Shown one piece after another: positions 17,261 to 24,932 of a stretch of 46,386 bases of DNA. A program made the position numbers and the translations under genes. Source of the DNA: Anaerolineae bacterium (GTDB taxonomy: Bacteria; Chloroflexota; Anaerolineae; UBA4142; SHND01). The stretch is from assembly GCA_020851635.1 (NCBI GenBank), contig JADZCJ010000010.1:1-46386 (forward strand), given 5' to 3'. Each line of letters opens with the position of its first letter. Positions within the stretch are counted from its first letter, which is position 1. Below the pieces are notes generated by a model. The model ran no database searches, was not told the DNA's origin, and saw nothing but the letters and a program-made list of their open reading frames with translations.

Positions 17261-17812
17261 TCAAATCTTTGGCGGCGCGGGCTGCAAGGCAGGTTGTGTC
17301 GCCTGTTCAGATGCCCTGTCCTTTTGGCGCGGCGTCCAACCGAGCAGAGCAAAGCCGGCAGAGCCAAGCGAGACCAAAAGCACAATCGGCAAGAGGATGA
17401 ACCAGCCGAGAATCGGAAAGACGACTGCAAATTCCAGGACGACAGCTCCGCGCAGCAACGCGCCCGGAGACGTTGCCCTGACACCCTGCCCGCGCAAGCG
17501 TTCGCCCATCAAGGCGGCGATACCCGCTGCGCCGATCGTGGCAATGGTGAGCAAAACAAAGAGGACCGTATACGCAACAAATTGAAAAGGTCCTGCCATT
17601 GCATTGAGAATTGCAAACGGCACGCTCACCACAAACAGGACCAACAACCCGAGCAAGAGTGTTTTCCACGGCGTTTGGCTGACGCGTTCGCGGGAACGTT
17701 CGACCATGTCGGGGATGAGCAGAAACCATGCGAGCAGCAGCCCCGGAAATACGATGCCGAGCGCGGCAAGAATTGCAAAAACGGTTGTGACATCACCGAT
17801 GCCGATACCCAT
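17261..17812 (-). CDS. four-helix membrane protein, paralog of the 17985-18482 gene
   Basis: A 183-aa protein with about four transmembrane helices and a short polar C-terminal tail. The second half (GERLRGQGVR, then VVLEFAVVFPILGWFILLP) aligns with the neighbouring gene (GERILPDASA, then GVLELASLAPLIGWVIVP), and helix order and length also match, so the two are probably old duplicates. I recognise no function. It stands downstream of a sigma/anti-sigma pair, separated from its paralog by a heptad-repeat array. Confidence 0.7.
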   Translation of the reverse strand: MGIGIGDVTTVFAILAALGIVFPGLLLAWFLLIPDMVERSRERVSQTPWKTLLLGLLVLFVVSVPFAILNAMAGPFQFVAYTVLFVLLTIATIGAAGIAALMGERLRGQGVRATSPGALLRGAVVLEFAVVFPILGWFILLPIVLLVSLGSAGFALLGWTPRQKDRASEQATQPALQPAPPKI

Positions 17813-17829
17813 GAGAACCCCTTTCTGAT

Positions 17830-17990
17830 TGCTGAGTGCTGAGTGCTGATTGCTGAATTTCGAATTTCGAATTTCGAATTTCGATTTTCGATTTTCGATT
17901 TTTGTTTGTCAATCGTCGTCCTTCGTTCTTCGTTCTTCGTCCTTCGTTCTTCGTCCATCGTCGTCCGTCCTTCGTCGTCCATCGTCATTC
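17830..17990. repeat. 7-bp repeat array C between the paralogous membrane-protein genes
   Basis: The longest array. Plus-strand units are GATTGCT, GAGTGCT x2, GATTGCT, GAATTTC x4, GATTTTC x2, GATTTTT, then a run of GTCCTTC/GTTCTTC variants ending around the stop codon of the upstream gene. Unit length stays at 7 throughout with little slippage. Confidence 0.9.
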
Positions 17991-18482
17991 TCGCCGCCAG
18001 ACCAGCGCAATGATGACCGCGCCGTATCCGGTGAGGAGAGCGACGAGGGGGACGATGACCCAGCCAATGAGTGGCGCGAGCGAGGCGAGTTCGAGGACGC
18101 CAATGCCCGTGATGACCTGACGCGGGGCGGACGCGTCGGGCAGGATGCGTTCGCCCAACCAACGCGCTACTGCCGTCAACCCCATCGCGAGGAACGCATT
18201 AAGGATGAGCAGCACGAACAAGGCAAAGAGGCGCAAGAGCGCTCCGACGCCATCCCCACCCGCTTCTTCTGCCAGTGAAAGCGCAGCGACGCTCACAATG
18301 GCGAAAAAGACGAGATTCACCAAACCCACCAGAGCAGAACGGACCGGCATTTTTCTCGTCGTGCTGCTCGCGCGGCGCACCAGGCGCGGAAATAACACAT
18401 CGAGCAAGAGGACCAGCGCGGCGATGCCGACAAGCCAGATCGCCAATATGATTATCGGGACCACCAGCTCGCTCAAATTCAT
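17985..18482 (-). CDS. four-helix membrane protein coupled to the anti-sigma gene
   Basis: A 165-aa integral membrane protein with about four helices and a central GERI loop. No family is recognised. Its ATG overlaps the anti-sigma stop (ATGA at 18482-18479), so it is probably translated together with the sigma and anti-sigma factors and may belong to the same signalling module, for example as a membrane partner or a first target. A diverged duplicate follows about 170 bases downstream. Confidence 0.75.
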   Translation of the reverse strand: MNLSELVVPIIILAIWLVGIAALVLLLDVLFPRLVRRASSTTRKMPVRSALVGLVNLVFFAIVSVAALSLAEEAGGDGVGALLRLFALFVLLILNAFLAMGLTAVARWLGERILPDASAPRQVITGIGVLELASLAPLIGWVIVPLVALLTGYGAVIIALVWRRE

Positions 18483-19009
18483 TTCGATGTCTCCAAGGGG
18501 CGATTGAGCGAAGAGAGAATCAAACGATTGACAACCAGCCAGACCACTGCCCCACCGCCCAACACGAGTCCCCAGACCCAAATATCGAACGAGGGAAGCG
18601 CAACGCCAAGCGGACCGATCCAAACGGAAACATCCGGAAACGGATTCAATGCGACGGATGGAAGCGAGATGTTGGTGAGTTGAGCCAGGAGGCGTGTCAG
18701 TATCGGCAAGAGCCAGATGAACAAACCGACCGCCACAAGCGTCTGCGCGGCGAGCAGGAACGCGCCCCACCGCGAAACATTGACGGGCGCCGGACGCTGC
18801 GCGACGCGCTGCATCACTCGCACCGAGAGATCATGCGGGATGGGCTCTGTCTGCCAGGCATCGAACGAGGTTGTCAGCGCGCGCAAGGAGGCGAGTTCGC
18901 CCGCGCAGACCGGACAGACTGCCAAATGCGCGTCTGCGCGCGCGCGCGCAACAGCGTCGAGCGCGTCGTCCAGATACAAATTGATGGTCGGGTTGTCGAG
19001 ATGGTTCAT
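18479..19009 (-). CDS. zinc-finger anti-sigma factor, membrane-bound
   Basis: A 176-aa protein with an N-terminal zinc-finger anti-sigma domain: H28-x3-C32-x2-C35 (HLAVCPVC), the hallmark of ZAS/zf-HC2 proteins that hold an ECF sigma factor inactive. Two hydrophobic segments follow (about residues 88-113 and 145-166), placing the C-terminal part in or across the membrane. The ATG overlaps the sigma factor TGA (ATGA), consistent with balanced production of the pair. The inducing signal is unknown. Confidence 0.9.
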   Translation of the reverse strand: MNHLDNPTINLYLDDALDAVARARADAHLAVCPVCAGELASLRALTTSFDAWQTEPIPHDLSVRVMQRVAQRPAPVNVSRWGAFLLAAQTLVAVGLFIWLLPILTRLLAQLTNISLPSVALNPFPDVSVWIGPLGVALPSFDIWVWGLVLGGGAVVWLVVNRLILSSLNRPLETSK

Positions 19010-19554
19010 TCCGTTTGCTCGAAAAGATGCTTGAGTTTTTGCCGCGCCCGAAACAAATGGCTTTTGACATCGCTGACAGGCAGATTCAGGGTGTCGGAAA
19101 TTTCCTGATAACTCATGTCCTGAAAGTGGCGCAGTTCCACCACTGCGCGCCAGGCGGGCGGCAATTGGAGCAGCGCCTGACGGACGCGCTGCTGTTGTTC
19201 CGCCGCGAGGATACCCCGCTCGGGGTTTGTGGTCATGTCGCTGATTTCAAAATCGTGTTCCAGCGATTCAGTCGGGCGTCTGCGCTGCGCTAAATTCAGT
19301 GCGAGATTAGCGACGATGGTATGCAGCCAGGGGGCAAAGGGACGCCGACGGTCAAAGGACGCCAGCGCATCATAGGCGCGCACAAAAGCATCCTGCGTCA
19401 CGTCGAGGGCATCCTGCGGGTCACCGACAATGCGTCGCGCGACGTTATAGGCAGAGGTCTGGTGCCGACGCACGAGTTCGCCAAAGGCGTCGCGGTCCCC
19501 CTGCAGGGTAAGCGTGACGAGACGGGCGTCGGTCTGTTTGGTCAAGATCTCCAT
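19006..19554 (-). CDS. ECF RNA polymerase sigma factor
   Basis: A 182-aa extracytoplasmic-function sigma factor. Region 2 includes GDRDAFGELVRRHQ and DALDVTQDAFVRAYDALASFD (core binding and -10 recognition), then FAPWLHTIVANLALN. Region 4 contains LLQLPPAWRAVVELRHFQDMSYQEISDTLNLPVSDVKSHLFRARQKL in several parts, with a clear helix-turn-helix for -35 recognition. I chose the ATG at 19554, nearest to region 2; another ATG at 19617 is possible. It is translationally coupled to the anti-sigma factor. A perfect inverted repeat upstream may control it. Confidence 0.92.
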   Translation of the reverse strand: MEILTKQTDARLVTLTLQGDRDAFGELVRRHQTSAYNVARRIVGDPQDALDVTQDAFVRAYDALASFDRRRPFAPWLHTIVANLALNLAQRRRPTESLEHDFEISDMTTNPERGILAAEQQQRVRQALLQLPPAWRAVVELRHFQDMSYQEISDTLNLPVSDVKSHLFRARQKLKHLFEQTE

Positions 19555-19644
19555 CGCGCAGTGGGCGGCGCGGACCGTCCATGTGAGCGCCGGGCGCAAG
19601 CTGGTGGTGTTTCCCATGACACCTTGTATACACTGCGAGGCGTC

Positions 19645-19680
19645 AAAAAGTTGCATTCCGGTGAGCGACTGCAACTTTTT
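19645..19680. promoter_or_regulatory. 11-bp perfect inverted repeat in the divergent sigma-factor spacer
   Basis: AAAAAGTTGCA (19645-19655) and TGCAACTTTTT (19670-19680) are exact reverse complements separated by 14 bases. The element lies between the sigma factor and a divergent small membrane protein. It could be an operator bound by a regulator, possibly autoregulatory, or an RNA hairpin with a T-tail acting as an attenuator on either strand. Confidence 0.6.
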
Positions 19681-19722
19681 GTCTCGATGCACGTAAATGG
19701 ATGCAAGAAGGGAGATGGACCA

Positions 19723-19947
19723 ATGACATCAAGCACCAAAAGTACGTCAATTTTGCTTGCGCCGTTCGTCTGGCTGTGGCAGTTGGTGACGTTTATACTG
19801 GGATTGACCGGACGCCTGCTGGCGGTGTTGTTGGGGTTTGTGCTGCTCGTTCTGGGCTTGCTCGTCACCCTGACCGTGATTGGGGCGATCATCGGCATAC
19901 CGATGCTGATCGTGGGATTTGCGTTGATCGTACGCGGGCTGTTCTAG
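19723..19947 (+). CDS. small two-helix membrane protein divergent from the sigma factor
   Basis: A 74-aa protein that is nearly all hydrophobic after a polar MTSSTKST start. It has two long membrane segments (about residues 12-35 and 38-72), rich in Leu, Val and Gly, with a P-x-x-I-V-G motif near the end. No family is recognised. A plausible AAGGGAG ribosome-binding site lies about 10 bases upstream of the ATG. It shares a short control region with the sigma operon, so it may be a co-regulated membrane stress protein; this rests on position only. Confidence 0.65.
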   Translation: MTSSTKSTSILLAPFVWLWQLVTFILGLTGRLLAVLLGFVLLVLGLLVTLTVIGAIIGIPMLIVGFALIVRGLF

Positions 19948-19967
19948 ATCACAAGAACAGAGAATGT

Positions 19968-20004
19968 CACGGGGCGACGCCATGGGGCGCCGTCCCGTTT
20001 TTTG
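19968..20004 (+). terminator. intrinsic terminator after the small membrane protein
   Basis: A GC-rich imperfect hairpin (arms at 19969-19981 and 19986-19998) is followed by six T. It lies between the plus-strand gene and the convergent dinB. Confidence 0.8.
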
Positions 20005-20016
20005 TTGAACTTGCTG

Positions 20017-21069
20017 TCACAACAGCTCCGGCTGCCACGTCCCCCGACTCTCTACCAGATTGTGAACGCCGACACCCAACAAGCGCACCGCGCGGGAGGA
20101 ATCCCAGTGCCGCGTCAGGAGGTCGCGTGCCGTCTTGCGAATCAACTCGCCGTCTCTTGTCGGCACGCGCAAAGTGGTCTGGCGCATCATGGTTATAAAA
20201 TCCTCATAGCGCAGCTTGAGCACAATCGTCCGCGCCAATAACCCCTCGCTTTCGAGTTCGCGCGCGACCCTCTCACTCATTTCATCAAGTTGTTTTTCCA
20301 AAAATTCGCGGTTCCGCACATCGCGCACAAATGTGTTTTCCTGGCTGATACTCTTGGTCGCGCGGTCCGTGACGATGGGCGAATCGTCCCGCCCATGCGC
20401 CGCCTCCGACAGGTAACTGCCGAGCTTGCCAAACTCGGCGCGCAGTTCGCCAGCCGGCACCTTTGCCAAATCCTCAATCGTTTCCACATTCCATCTCGTC
20501 TTGAGCCGCGCACGCGTGACCTGTCCCGCGCCCGGAATCTTGCCGACGGGCAAGGGCGCGAGAAACACTTCCTTGGCCGCGTCCGGCACGATGATAAACC
20601 CGCGCGGTTTGACCGTGTTACAAGCAATTTTGGAGACGAGTTTGTTGGATGCGACGGCAATGGTGCACGAGAGACCCAACTCCTCGTGGATGCGCGTTTG
20701 GATTTCGCGCGCGACGGCGGCGCCATCGCGTTCCGGTCCGATTTCGAGATATGCTTCGTCAATCGAGACCTGCTCGACCAGCGGCGTCGCTTGATAAAGC
20801 AAGCTCATGACGCGCTGTGAATGTTCGGAATAGATTTGATGGCGCGCCGGAACAATGATCGCCTGTGGGCACAGACGTTTCGCTTCGCGCAGAGGCATGG
20901 CGCTGTGGACGCCAAACTTGCGGGCTTGATACGAGCAGGTGGCTACAACCCCGCGCGTGTTGATGTCTCCCATCGAGACAATCAATGGTTTGTCGCGCAG
21001 GGCGGGATTGAGGAACATTTCGACCGTCGCATAGAACGCATCGAGGTCGAGGTGAAGAATTTGACGCAC
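20017..21069 (-). CDS. dinB: DNA polymerase IV (Y-family translesion polymerase)
   Basis: A 350-aa DNA polymerase that copies across damaged bases. The catalytic acidic residues are visible in LHLDLDAFYATVE (about residues 5-17) and SIDEAY (Asp104/Glu105). The steric/fingers segment CSYQARKFGVHSAMP is typical, and the HhH thumb region follows in LPVGKIPGAGQVTRARL. The C-terminal little finger ends LLGVGVHNL. I chose the GTG at 21069 because it gives the standard N-terminus and avoids the gene ending at 21086. An ATG at 21144 would add 25 residues inside that gene. It probably forms an operon with the nuclease-like gene 16 bases upstream. Confidence 0.93.
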   Translation of the reverse strand: MRQILHLDLDAFYATVEMFLNPALRDKPLIVSMGDINTRGVVATCSYQARKFGVHSAMPLREAKRLCPQAIIVPARHQIYSEHSQRVMSLLYQATPLVEQVSIDEAYLEIGPERDGAAVAREIQTRIHEELGLSCTIAVASNKLVSKIACNTVKPRGFIIVPDAAKEVFLAPLPVGKIPGAGQVTRARLKTRWNVETIEDLAKVPAGELRAEFGKLGSYLSEAAHGRDDSPIVTDRATKSISQENTFVRDVRNREFLEKQLDEMSERVARELESEGLLARTIVLKLRYEDFITMMRQTTLRVPTRDGELIRKTARDLLTRHWDSSRAVRLLGVGVHNLVESRGTWQPELL

Positions 21070-21085
21070 GCGGCTGGAATCGAGT

Positions 21086-21820
21086 TCAAAGGGATTCGTA
21101 CAGTATCGAACGCCCGCGCTTGCCGGCGATTTGCAGGATGCCAATTTGACGCATCACATAGGTCATGGACTGGGCGCGCGGGTAGCTGCAGCCGAGCGCG
21201 TCGGCGATATCGCGATTGGTGAACCGGGGCGGGAGATTCGACGGCAGGAACGCGCGCAGATCGTCGAGCGATTCGATCAGCCGCGAATCTATCACCTTGA
21301 CGAGCCGGTGATCGTGACGGTCCCAATCGCGGAAAAAGCGAGTGCGTTTGACGGGCTTGTCGCTCGCCTTGCGCACGCGGCGAATTTCTTCCTGACAAAT
21401 GAGCAAGATGTCGAGCGAAAAATTGGGGTGCGCGAGCAGGGTTGGGACGTGCACGAGTTCATCAAAAATGTCCTCAAAGGTCCCGTGTTTGGGCGAGCGT
21501 CGTCGCGCCAGTTCGGTGACGCCGTCCGCCGCCACGCGCACGAGCCATTTTTCGGCGGCGATAGGGTGGACGAGACGCAGACGGTGATTTTCGAGCAGCT
21601 TGGGCAGTTTGCGCTTGAGGGCGTAAAAGTTGCGCGTCTGAATTTCAATCAACAGGTCGCCGCGCACCAGATCAATATGAAAACCCTCGAGCGGCACCTC
21701 GGTCAGGTCGCCGGGCCGGGCGTACCATTTTTTGAGCGCGGCGTGGAGCGACCGTTCGGCAAGGACCCCAATGGTTTTTTTTACCGGCGGGTTCGCCTCC
21801 TTGACCCGGGCACGTTTCAA
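21086..21820 (-). CDS. unknown protein with possible PD-(D/E)XK-like core and C-terminal winged helix
   Basis: A 244-aa protein with no confident family. Residues about 19-80 look like a restriction-endonuclease-like core: helix VLAERSLHAALKKWY with Glu22, then HIDLVRGDLLIEIQTRN, giving D50-x8-E59-x-Q61, a plausible variant of the PD-(D/E)XK metal site. The C-terminus (FTNRDIADALGCSYPRAQSM, then GILQIAGKRGRSILY) reads as a winged helix. The start is uncertain: a TTG at 21820 overlaps the DUF1330 stop (TTGA), while an ATG at 21964 would overlap DUF1330 by almost 150 bases. It lies directly before dinB, which suggests DNA processing or repair. That role is an inference. Confidence 0.6.
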   Translation of the reverse strand: MKRARVKEANPPVKKTIGVLAERSLHAALKKWYARPGDLTEVPLEGFHIDLVRGDLLIEIQTRNFYALKRKLPKLLENHRLRLVHPIAAEKWLVRVAADGVTELARRRSPKHGTFEDIFDELVHVPTLLAHPNFSLDILLICQEEIRRVRKASDKPVKRTRFFRDWDRHDHRLVKVIDSRLIESLDDLRAFLPSNLPPRFTNRDIADALGCSYPRAQSMTYVMRQIGILQIAGKRGRSILYESL

Positions 21821-22107
21821 CCGACCCCCTCGACAAAAATCATTTCCGACGACGCATTGGCAAAACGAATGTTTGCGAGCGTCTGGTATTCGGGCGAGTT
21901 CCACCACGCGCGGGCGCGTTCCATGCTCGGAAATTCCAAAATGACAAAGCGTTCGGGCTTCCATGCCCCTTCGACAGTTTCGACCTTGCCGCCGCGCACC
22001 AGAAACCTGCCGCCAAATTTTTCGACTGTGGCAAGCACCCCTTTTTTGTATTCTTCATAAGGCGCCGGGTTGTGCACCCGGACCTGAACGATAACGTATG
22101 CAGCCAT
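21817..22107 (-). CDS. DUF1330 family protein
   Basis: A 96-aa small protein of the ferredoxin-like dimeric alpha/beta-barrel type. It matches DUF1330: MAAYVIVQVRVHNPAPYEEY at the N-terminus, then VEGAWKPERFVILEFPSMER and WWNSPEYQTLANIRFANAS. The pattern P-E-R-x-V-I/V-I-L-E-F-P-S-M-E-x-A is diagnostic. Biochemical role unknown. It is 24 bases downstream of a phosphodiesterase gene, and its stop overlaps the likely start of the next gene. Confidence 0.92.
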   Translation of the reverse strand: MAAYVIVQVRVHNPAPYEEYKKGVLATVEKFGGRFLVRGGKVETVEGAWKPERFVILEFPSMERARAWWNSPEYQTLANIRFANASSEMIFVEGVG

Positions 22108-22131
22108 ATTATTTTTTCGCGCTCATTCCTT

Positions 22132-23376
22132 TTATAGTTCGAGCAAGGCGAGCGGAATCTCCATTTCGCGGGCGGTCAAGCCGCCGTGATGTCCCAGATA
22201 TTTTTGGACAAACCTGTCCTCCTCATACCACCATACGCAGTTTTCGGGATACGGCAGGACCGCAAGATTGCCGATGCGCCCGAGCAGAGCCGCGCTGACG
22301 GGAACGGTCCCGAAATAACCCGCTGCGATCAAATCTGTGGTCTTGACCACATCCGCATAGCCCTCTAGTTTCTCGGTCAAGAATTCGTGCGCCTCTTGCA
22401 AACATTCCTCGCGCACATATACGAACGGGTCGCGTGGCGAACCCGCGGGCACAAGCAAATTGCCCTTTTTGTCCGTCCGCAACATGGGGAGAATCCCGCG
22501 CAGATCGCTGTGCGTGTTGAGATAACGCGTGTTGGCGGGGGTGACGCTCATGTGCCCGTGATCGGCATACATGACGAGCAGCGCGCGCTTGCCCAGATTT
22601 TTCACATAGGGCAGGAACCAGCGTTCCATCGCGTGAGCGAACGTTTCGATCTGGGCGCGCGCCTCGACCGAACCCGGTCCATGCTGATGGCACATGGTAT
22701 CAATTTCGCCATAATAGAAAAACATGTAGGTCGGGGCATGGGCATTTTTGGCGTGCGCGGCAAGACCAAGCAAGCCCTCGGTCAAAGGCAGAAACGGGCG
22801 CATTTGGGAACCGTGCATTACGACGCTTGAATAGGTCGAAGGCGTAAAGGGCTGCCAGCCAAAGGTGAAACTCGTAACCCCCTGTCGGGCAAGCGCCTGA
22901 TAGAGCGTTTGATTGGGGTACAACGATTTGGGGTCCACGCCGTCTTTTTTCAACTGATCGCGCTGAGTTGTGCCGGCATACGAAAATAAAAGCGGCGTGA
23001 TGACCGCATCAAGCGTCGGTTCGTAATACTGCCATTCAAAGACACCGCTCTGACCGACAGGCAAACCCGTGTGGATGCAGGTGACGTGCGCGGCAGTGGT
23101 CGAGGGAAATTGCGACGTAATTTTGGTCACGCGCCCATCGCGGTGCAGGCGTTGAAAAAAAGCGTTTTCGTACGAATATGTTTGCAGCAATTCCCAACCG
23201 AGACTGTCCACAAACAAGGAAATGACCAGATCGTACTGCCCCGAATATTCGCCCAACACGTCGGGGGCGAGTCCGGGCGCGCCCTGCCCAGTCAGCCAGT
23301 ATTGAATCGTCGCGGGAATATCCGCAAAGCAATGTCCGCCGTACTGCGGAGCGATGAATGAAGGATGGAGGTTCAT
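22132..23376 (-). CDS. alkaline-phosphatase-superfamily hydrolase, type I phosphodiesterase/nucleotide pyrophosphatase-like
   Basis: A 414-aa metal-dependent hydrolase without a signal peptide. The two-metal site can be followed in the sequence. The first Asp is in LFVDSLGWELL. The Thr nucleophile is in SQFPSTTAAHVT, followed by GLPVGQSGVFEW. The Asp and His of YGEIDTMCHQHGPGS and the Asp-His of MYADHGHM complete the set. Relatives split phosphodiesters or phosphonates; the substrate is not known. Its ATG overlaps the stop of the upstream esterase gene (ATGA), so translation is probably coupled. Confidence 0.88.
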   Translation of the reverse strand: MNLHPSFIAPQYGGHCFADIPATIQYWLTGQGAPGLAPDVLGEYSGQYDLVISLFVDSLGWELLQTYSYENAFFQRLHRDGRVTKITSQFPSTTAAHVTCIHTGLPVGQSGVFEWQYYEPTLDAVITPLLFSYAGTTQRDQLKKDGVDPKSLYPNQTLYQALARQGVTSFTFGWQPFTPSTYSSVVMHGSQMRPFLPLTEGLLGLAAHAKNAHAPTYMFFYYGEIDTMCHQHGPGSVEARAQIETFAHAMERWFLPYVKNLGKRALLVMYADHGHMSVTPANTRYLNTHSDLRGILPMLRTDKKGNLLVPAGSPRDPFVYVREECLQEAHEFLTEKLEGYADVVKTTDLIAAGYFGTVPVSAALLGRIGNLAVLPYPENCVWWYEEDRFVQKYLGHHGGLTAREMEIPLALLEL

Positions 23377-24287
23377 GCGGCACCTAAAGCATCGCGCACC
23401 GCAAACGCCGCGTCACGAAACGCCCCGTTCCCCATAAAGCCATGCACCATACTCTCGTAACAGTGAAAGCGCACGGGGACGCCTGCCGCCTTTAATTTTT
23501 CCGCATAAGCGCGGTCCTCATCCTGGAGGGGATCAAACTCGGCAGCCAGGACGAACGCGGGCGGCAGATTCGAAAAATCGGTTGCGCGGAGCGGCGACGC
23601 ATAGGGGTTTGCGCCGTCGGCAGGGTCTGCCAGATAATGATTCCAAAACCACTGCATGCCCGCGCGGGTCAAGCCGTAACCGGTCGCATTCCGCTCGTAG
23701 GAACCGGTCGTGAAATCGTGGTTCAACACGGGGGCATACAAAAGTTGAAACGCGATGGGAGGACCGCCGCGGTCGCGCGCCATCTGCGTCACGGCTGCTG
23801 CCAAACCGCCGCCCGCGCTGATGCCGCCGACGGCGAGCCGCGCGGCATCAGCGCCAATTTCGGACGCGTGCTCGCTGACCCATCTGGTGGCGGTATACGC
23901 ATCTTCGGGCGCGGCGGGAAACTTGTGTTCGGGGGCGTGGCGATAGTTCACCGAGACGATGAGGCATTGGGACAGGTTGGTCCAGCCGCGACACACCGCG
24001 TCACTGTTTTCCAGATTGCCCATGACAAAGCCGCCGCCGTGAAAAAAGACCCAGACGGGCAGGGTAGGTTTGTCGTTCGGGTAATACAGCCGCGCCGGAA
24101 TCACACCGTGCGGCGCAGGGATTTCGATATCGCGCACACGCGCGACGGGTTCCCTGTCGGCTTCGGGAACGATGTTGAGCCGGTTCGACTGGGCGCGCGC
24201 TTGCTCGACGGTCAGGTCTTCCGGATTGCGCGCACCTTTGGCGGCGCGCTCGGCAAAGAATTTTTGGACGTCAGGGTGGAGAGACAT
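23373..24287 (-). CDS. alpha/beta hydrolase of the hormone-sensitive-lipase (acetyl esterase) type
   Basis: A 304-aa cytosolic esterase. The oxyanion-hole motif HGGGF and the nucleophile motif G-I-S-A-G-G (usual form G-D-S-A-G-G) place it in the HSL group of bacterial carboxylesterases. The acid and His are probably in the AEFDPLQDED and YESMVHGFMG segments. It should hydrolyse short-chain esters. I chose the ATG at 24287 (MSLHPDVQKFFAERAAKG), which matches family N-termini; the upstream open frame runs through repeats. The following phosphodiesterase gene overlaps its stop codon. Confidence 0.92.
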   Translation of the reverse strand: MSLHPDVQKFFAERAAKGARNPEDLTVEQARAQSNRLNIVPEADREPVARVRDIEIPAPHGVIPARLYYPNDKPTLPVWVFFHGGGFVMGNLENSDAVCRGWTNLSQCLIVSVNYRHAPEHKFPAAPEDAYTATRWVSEHASEIGADAARLAVGGISAGGGLAAAVTQMARDRGGPPIAFQLLYAPVLNHDFTTGSYERNATGYGLTRAGMQWFWNHYLADPADGANPYASPLRATDFSNLPPAFVLAAEFDPLQDEDRAYAEKLKAAGVPVRFHCYESMVHGFMGNGAFRDAAFAVRDALGAA

Positions 24288-24303
24288 TGGCGTTGTGAGT
24301 TGA

Positions 24304-24428
24304 GATTGCTGATTTTTGAATTTCGATTTTCGATTTTCGATTGGTGACAGGCGAGTGTCACATATCGCGAGTACGAATCGCCTGGCGCGAATTGCGATTC
24401 GCGACTCGCGATACGCGATACGGGACAG
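24304..24428. repeat. 7-bp repeat array D between msrB and the esterase gene
   Basis: Plus-strand units are GATTGCT, GATTTTT, GAATTTC, GATTTTC x2, GATTGGT, GACAGGC, GAGTGTC, then CGAATCG, CGAATTG, CGATTCG, CGACTCG and CGATACG x2. The base composition changes from AT-rich to GC-rich, but the 7-bp phase holds to the end of msrB. Confidence 0.8.
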
Positions 24429-24433
24429 TGTTG

Positions 24434-24832
24434 CTATTCTTTTGGTTCCAGCTTGAGCGATGCCGAGTTCATGCAATAGCGCAAGCCGGTGGGCGCAGGA
24501 CCGTCCTCAAAGACATGACCCAGATGGGCGTCACAGCGGGCGCAGCGGGTTTCGACACGCACCATGCCGTGTGAATAGTCGCGGTCCTCTTGAATGGCGG
24601 TGTCGTTGACGGGCGCATAAAACGAGGGCCACCCGGAGCCCGATTCATACTTGGTGTCGGACGTAAAAAGCGGATTGCCGCAGCAGACACAGACATAGGT
24701 GCCGGGGGTCTTGGTCTTGTTATACTCGCCGGTAAAGGCGCGTTCGGTGCCATGCTCGCGCGTAATGCGGTATTGCTCGGGGGTCAGTTCCTTGCGCCAT
24801 TCGGCTTCGGATTTCTTGATCTTGTCACTCAT
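24434..24832 (-). CDS. msrB: peptide-methionine (R)-S-oxide reductase
   Basis: A 132-aa cytosolic repair enzyme that reduces methionine-R-sulfoxide in proteins. It has the two zinc-binding Cys pairs (CVCCGNPLF and [11 protein letters not shown]), the SGSGWPSF segment, and the catalytic Cys in [13 protein letters not shown]. The length and order are those of stand-alone MsrB. No msrA lies nearby. The upstream 100 bases carry its control region; the downstream spacer is a heptad array. Confidence 0.97.
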   Translation of the reverse strand: MSDKIKKSEAEWRKELTPEQYRITREHGTERAFTGEYNKTKTPGTYVCVCCGNPLFTSDTKYESGSGWPSFYAPVNDTAIQEDRDYSHGMVRVETRCARCDAHLGHVFEDGPAPTGLRYCMNSASLKLEPKE

Positions 24833-24932
24833 GATAATAACCTCACTCGAAAATGATCATAACAGGCACGAATTACTACCTTGCTCTTTTTCGGTGATAG
24901 ATATGCAGGGATTCTTACGGAAATCGTGCAAA

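Noticed and set aside
17830-17990. CRISPR-like tandem repeat
   Set aside because: Units are only 7 bp and contiguous, with no spacers and no cas genes.
21821-21964. ATG at 21964 as the start of the nuclease-like gene
   Set aside because: It would overlap DUF1330, which is certain, by almost 150 bases; the extra residues look non-conserved.
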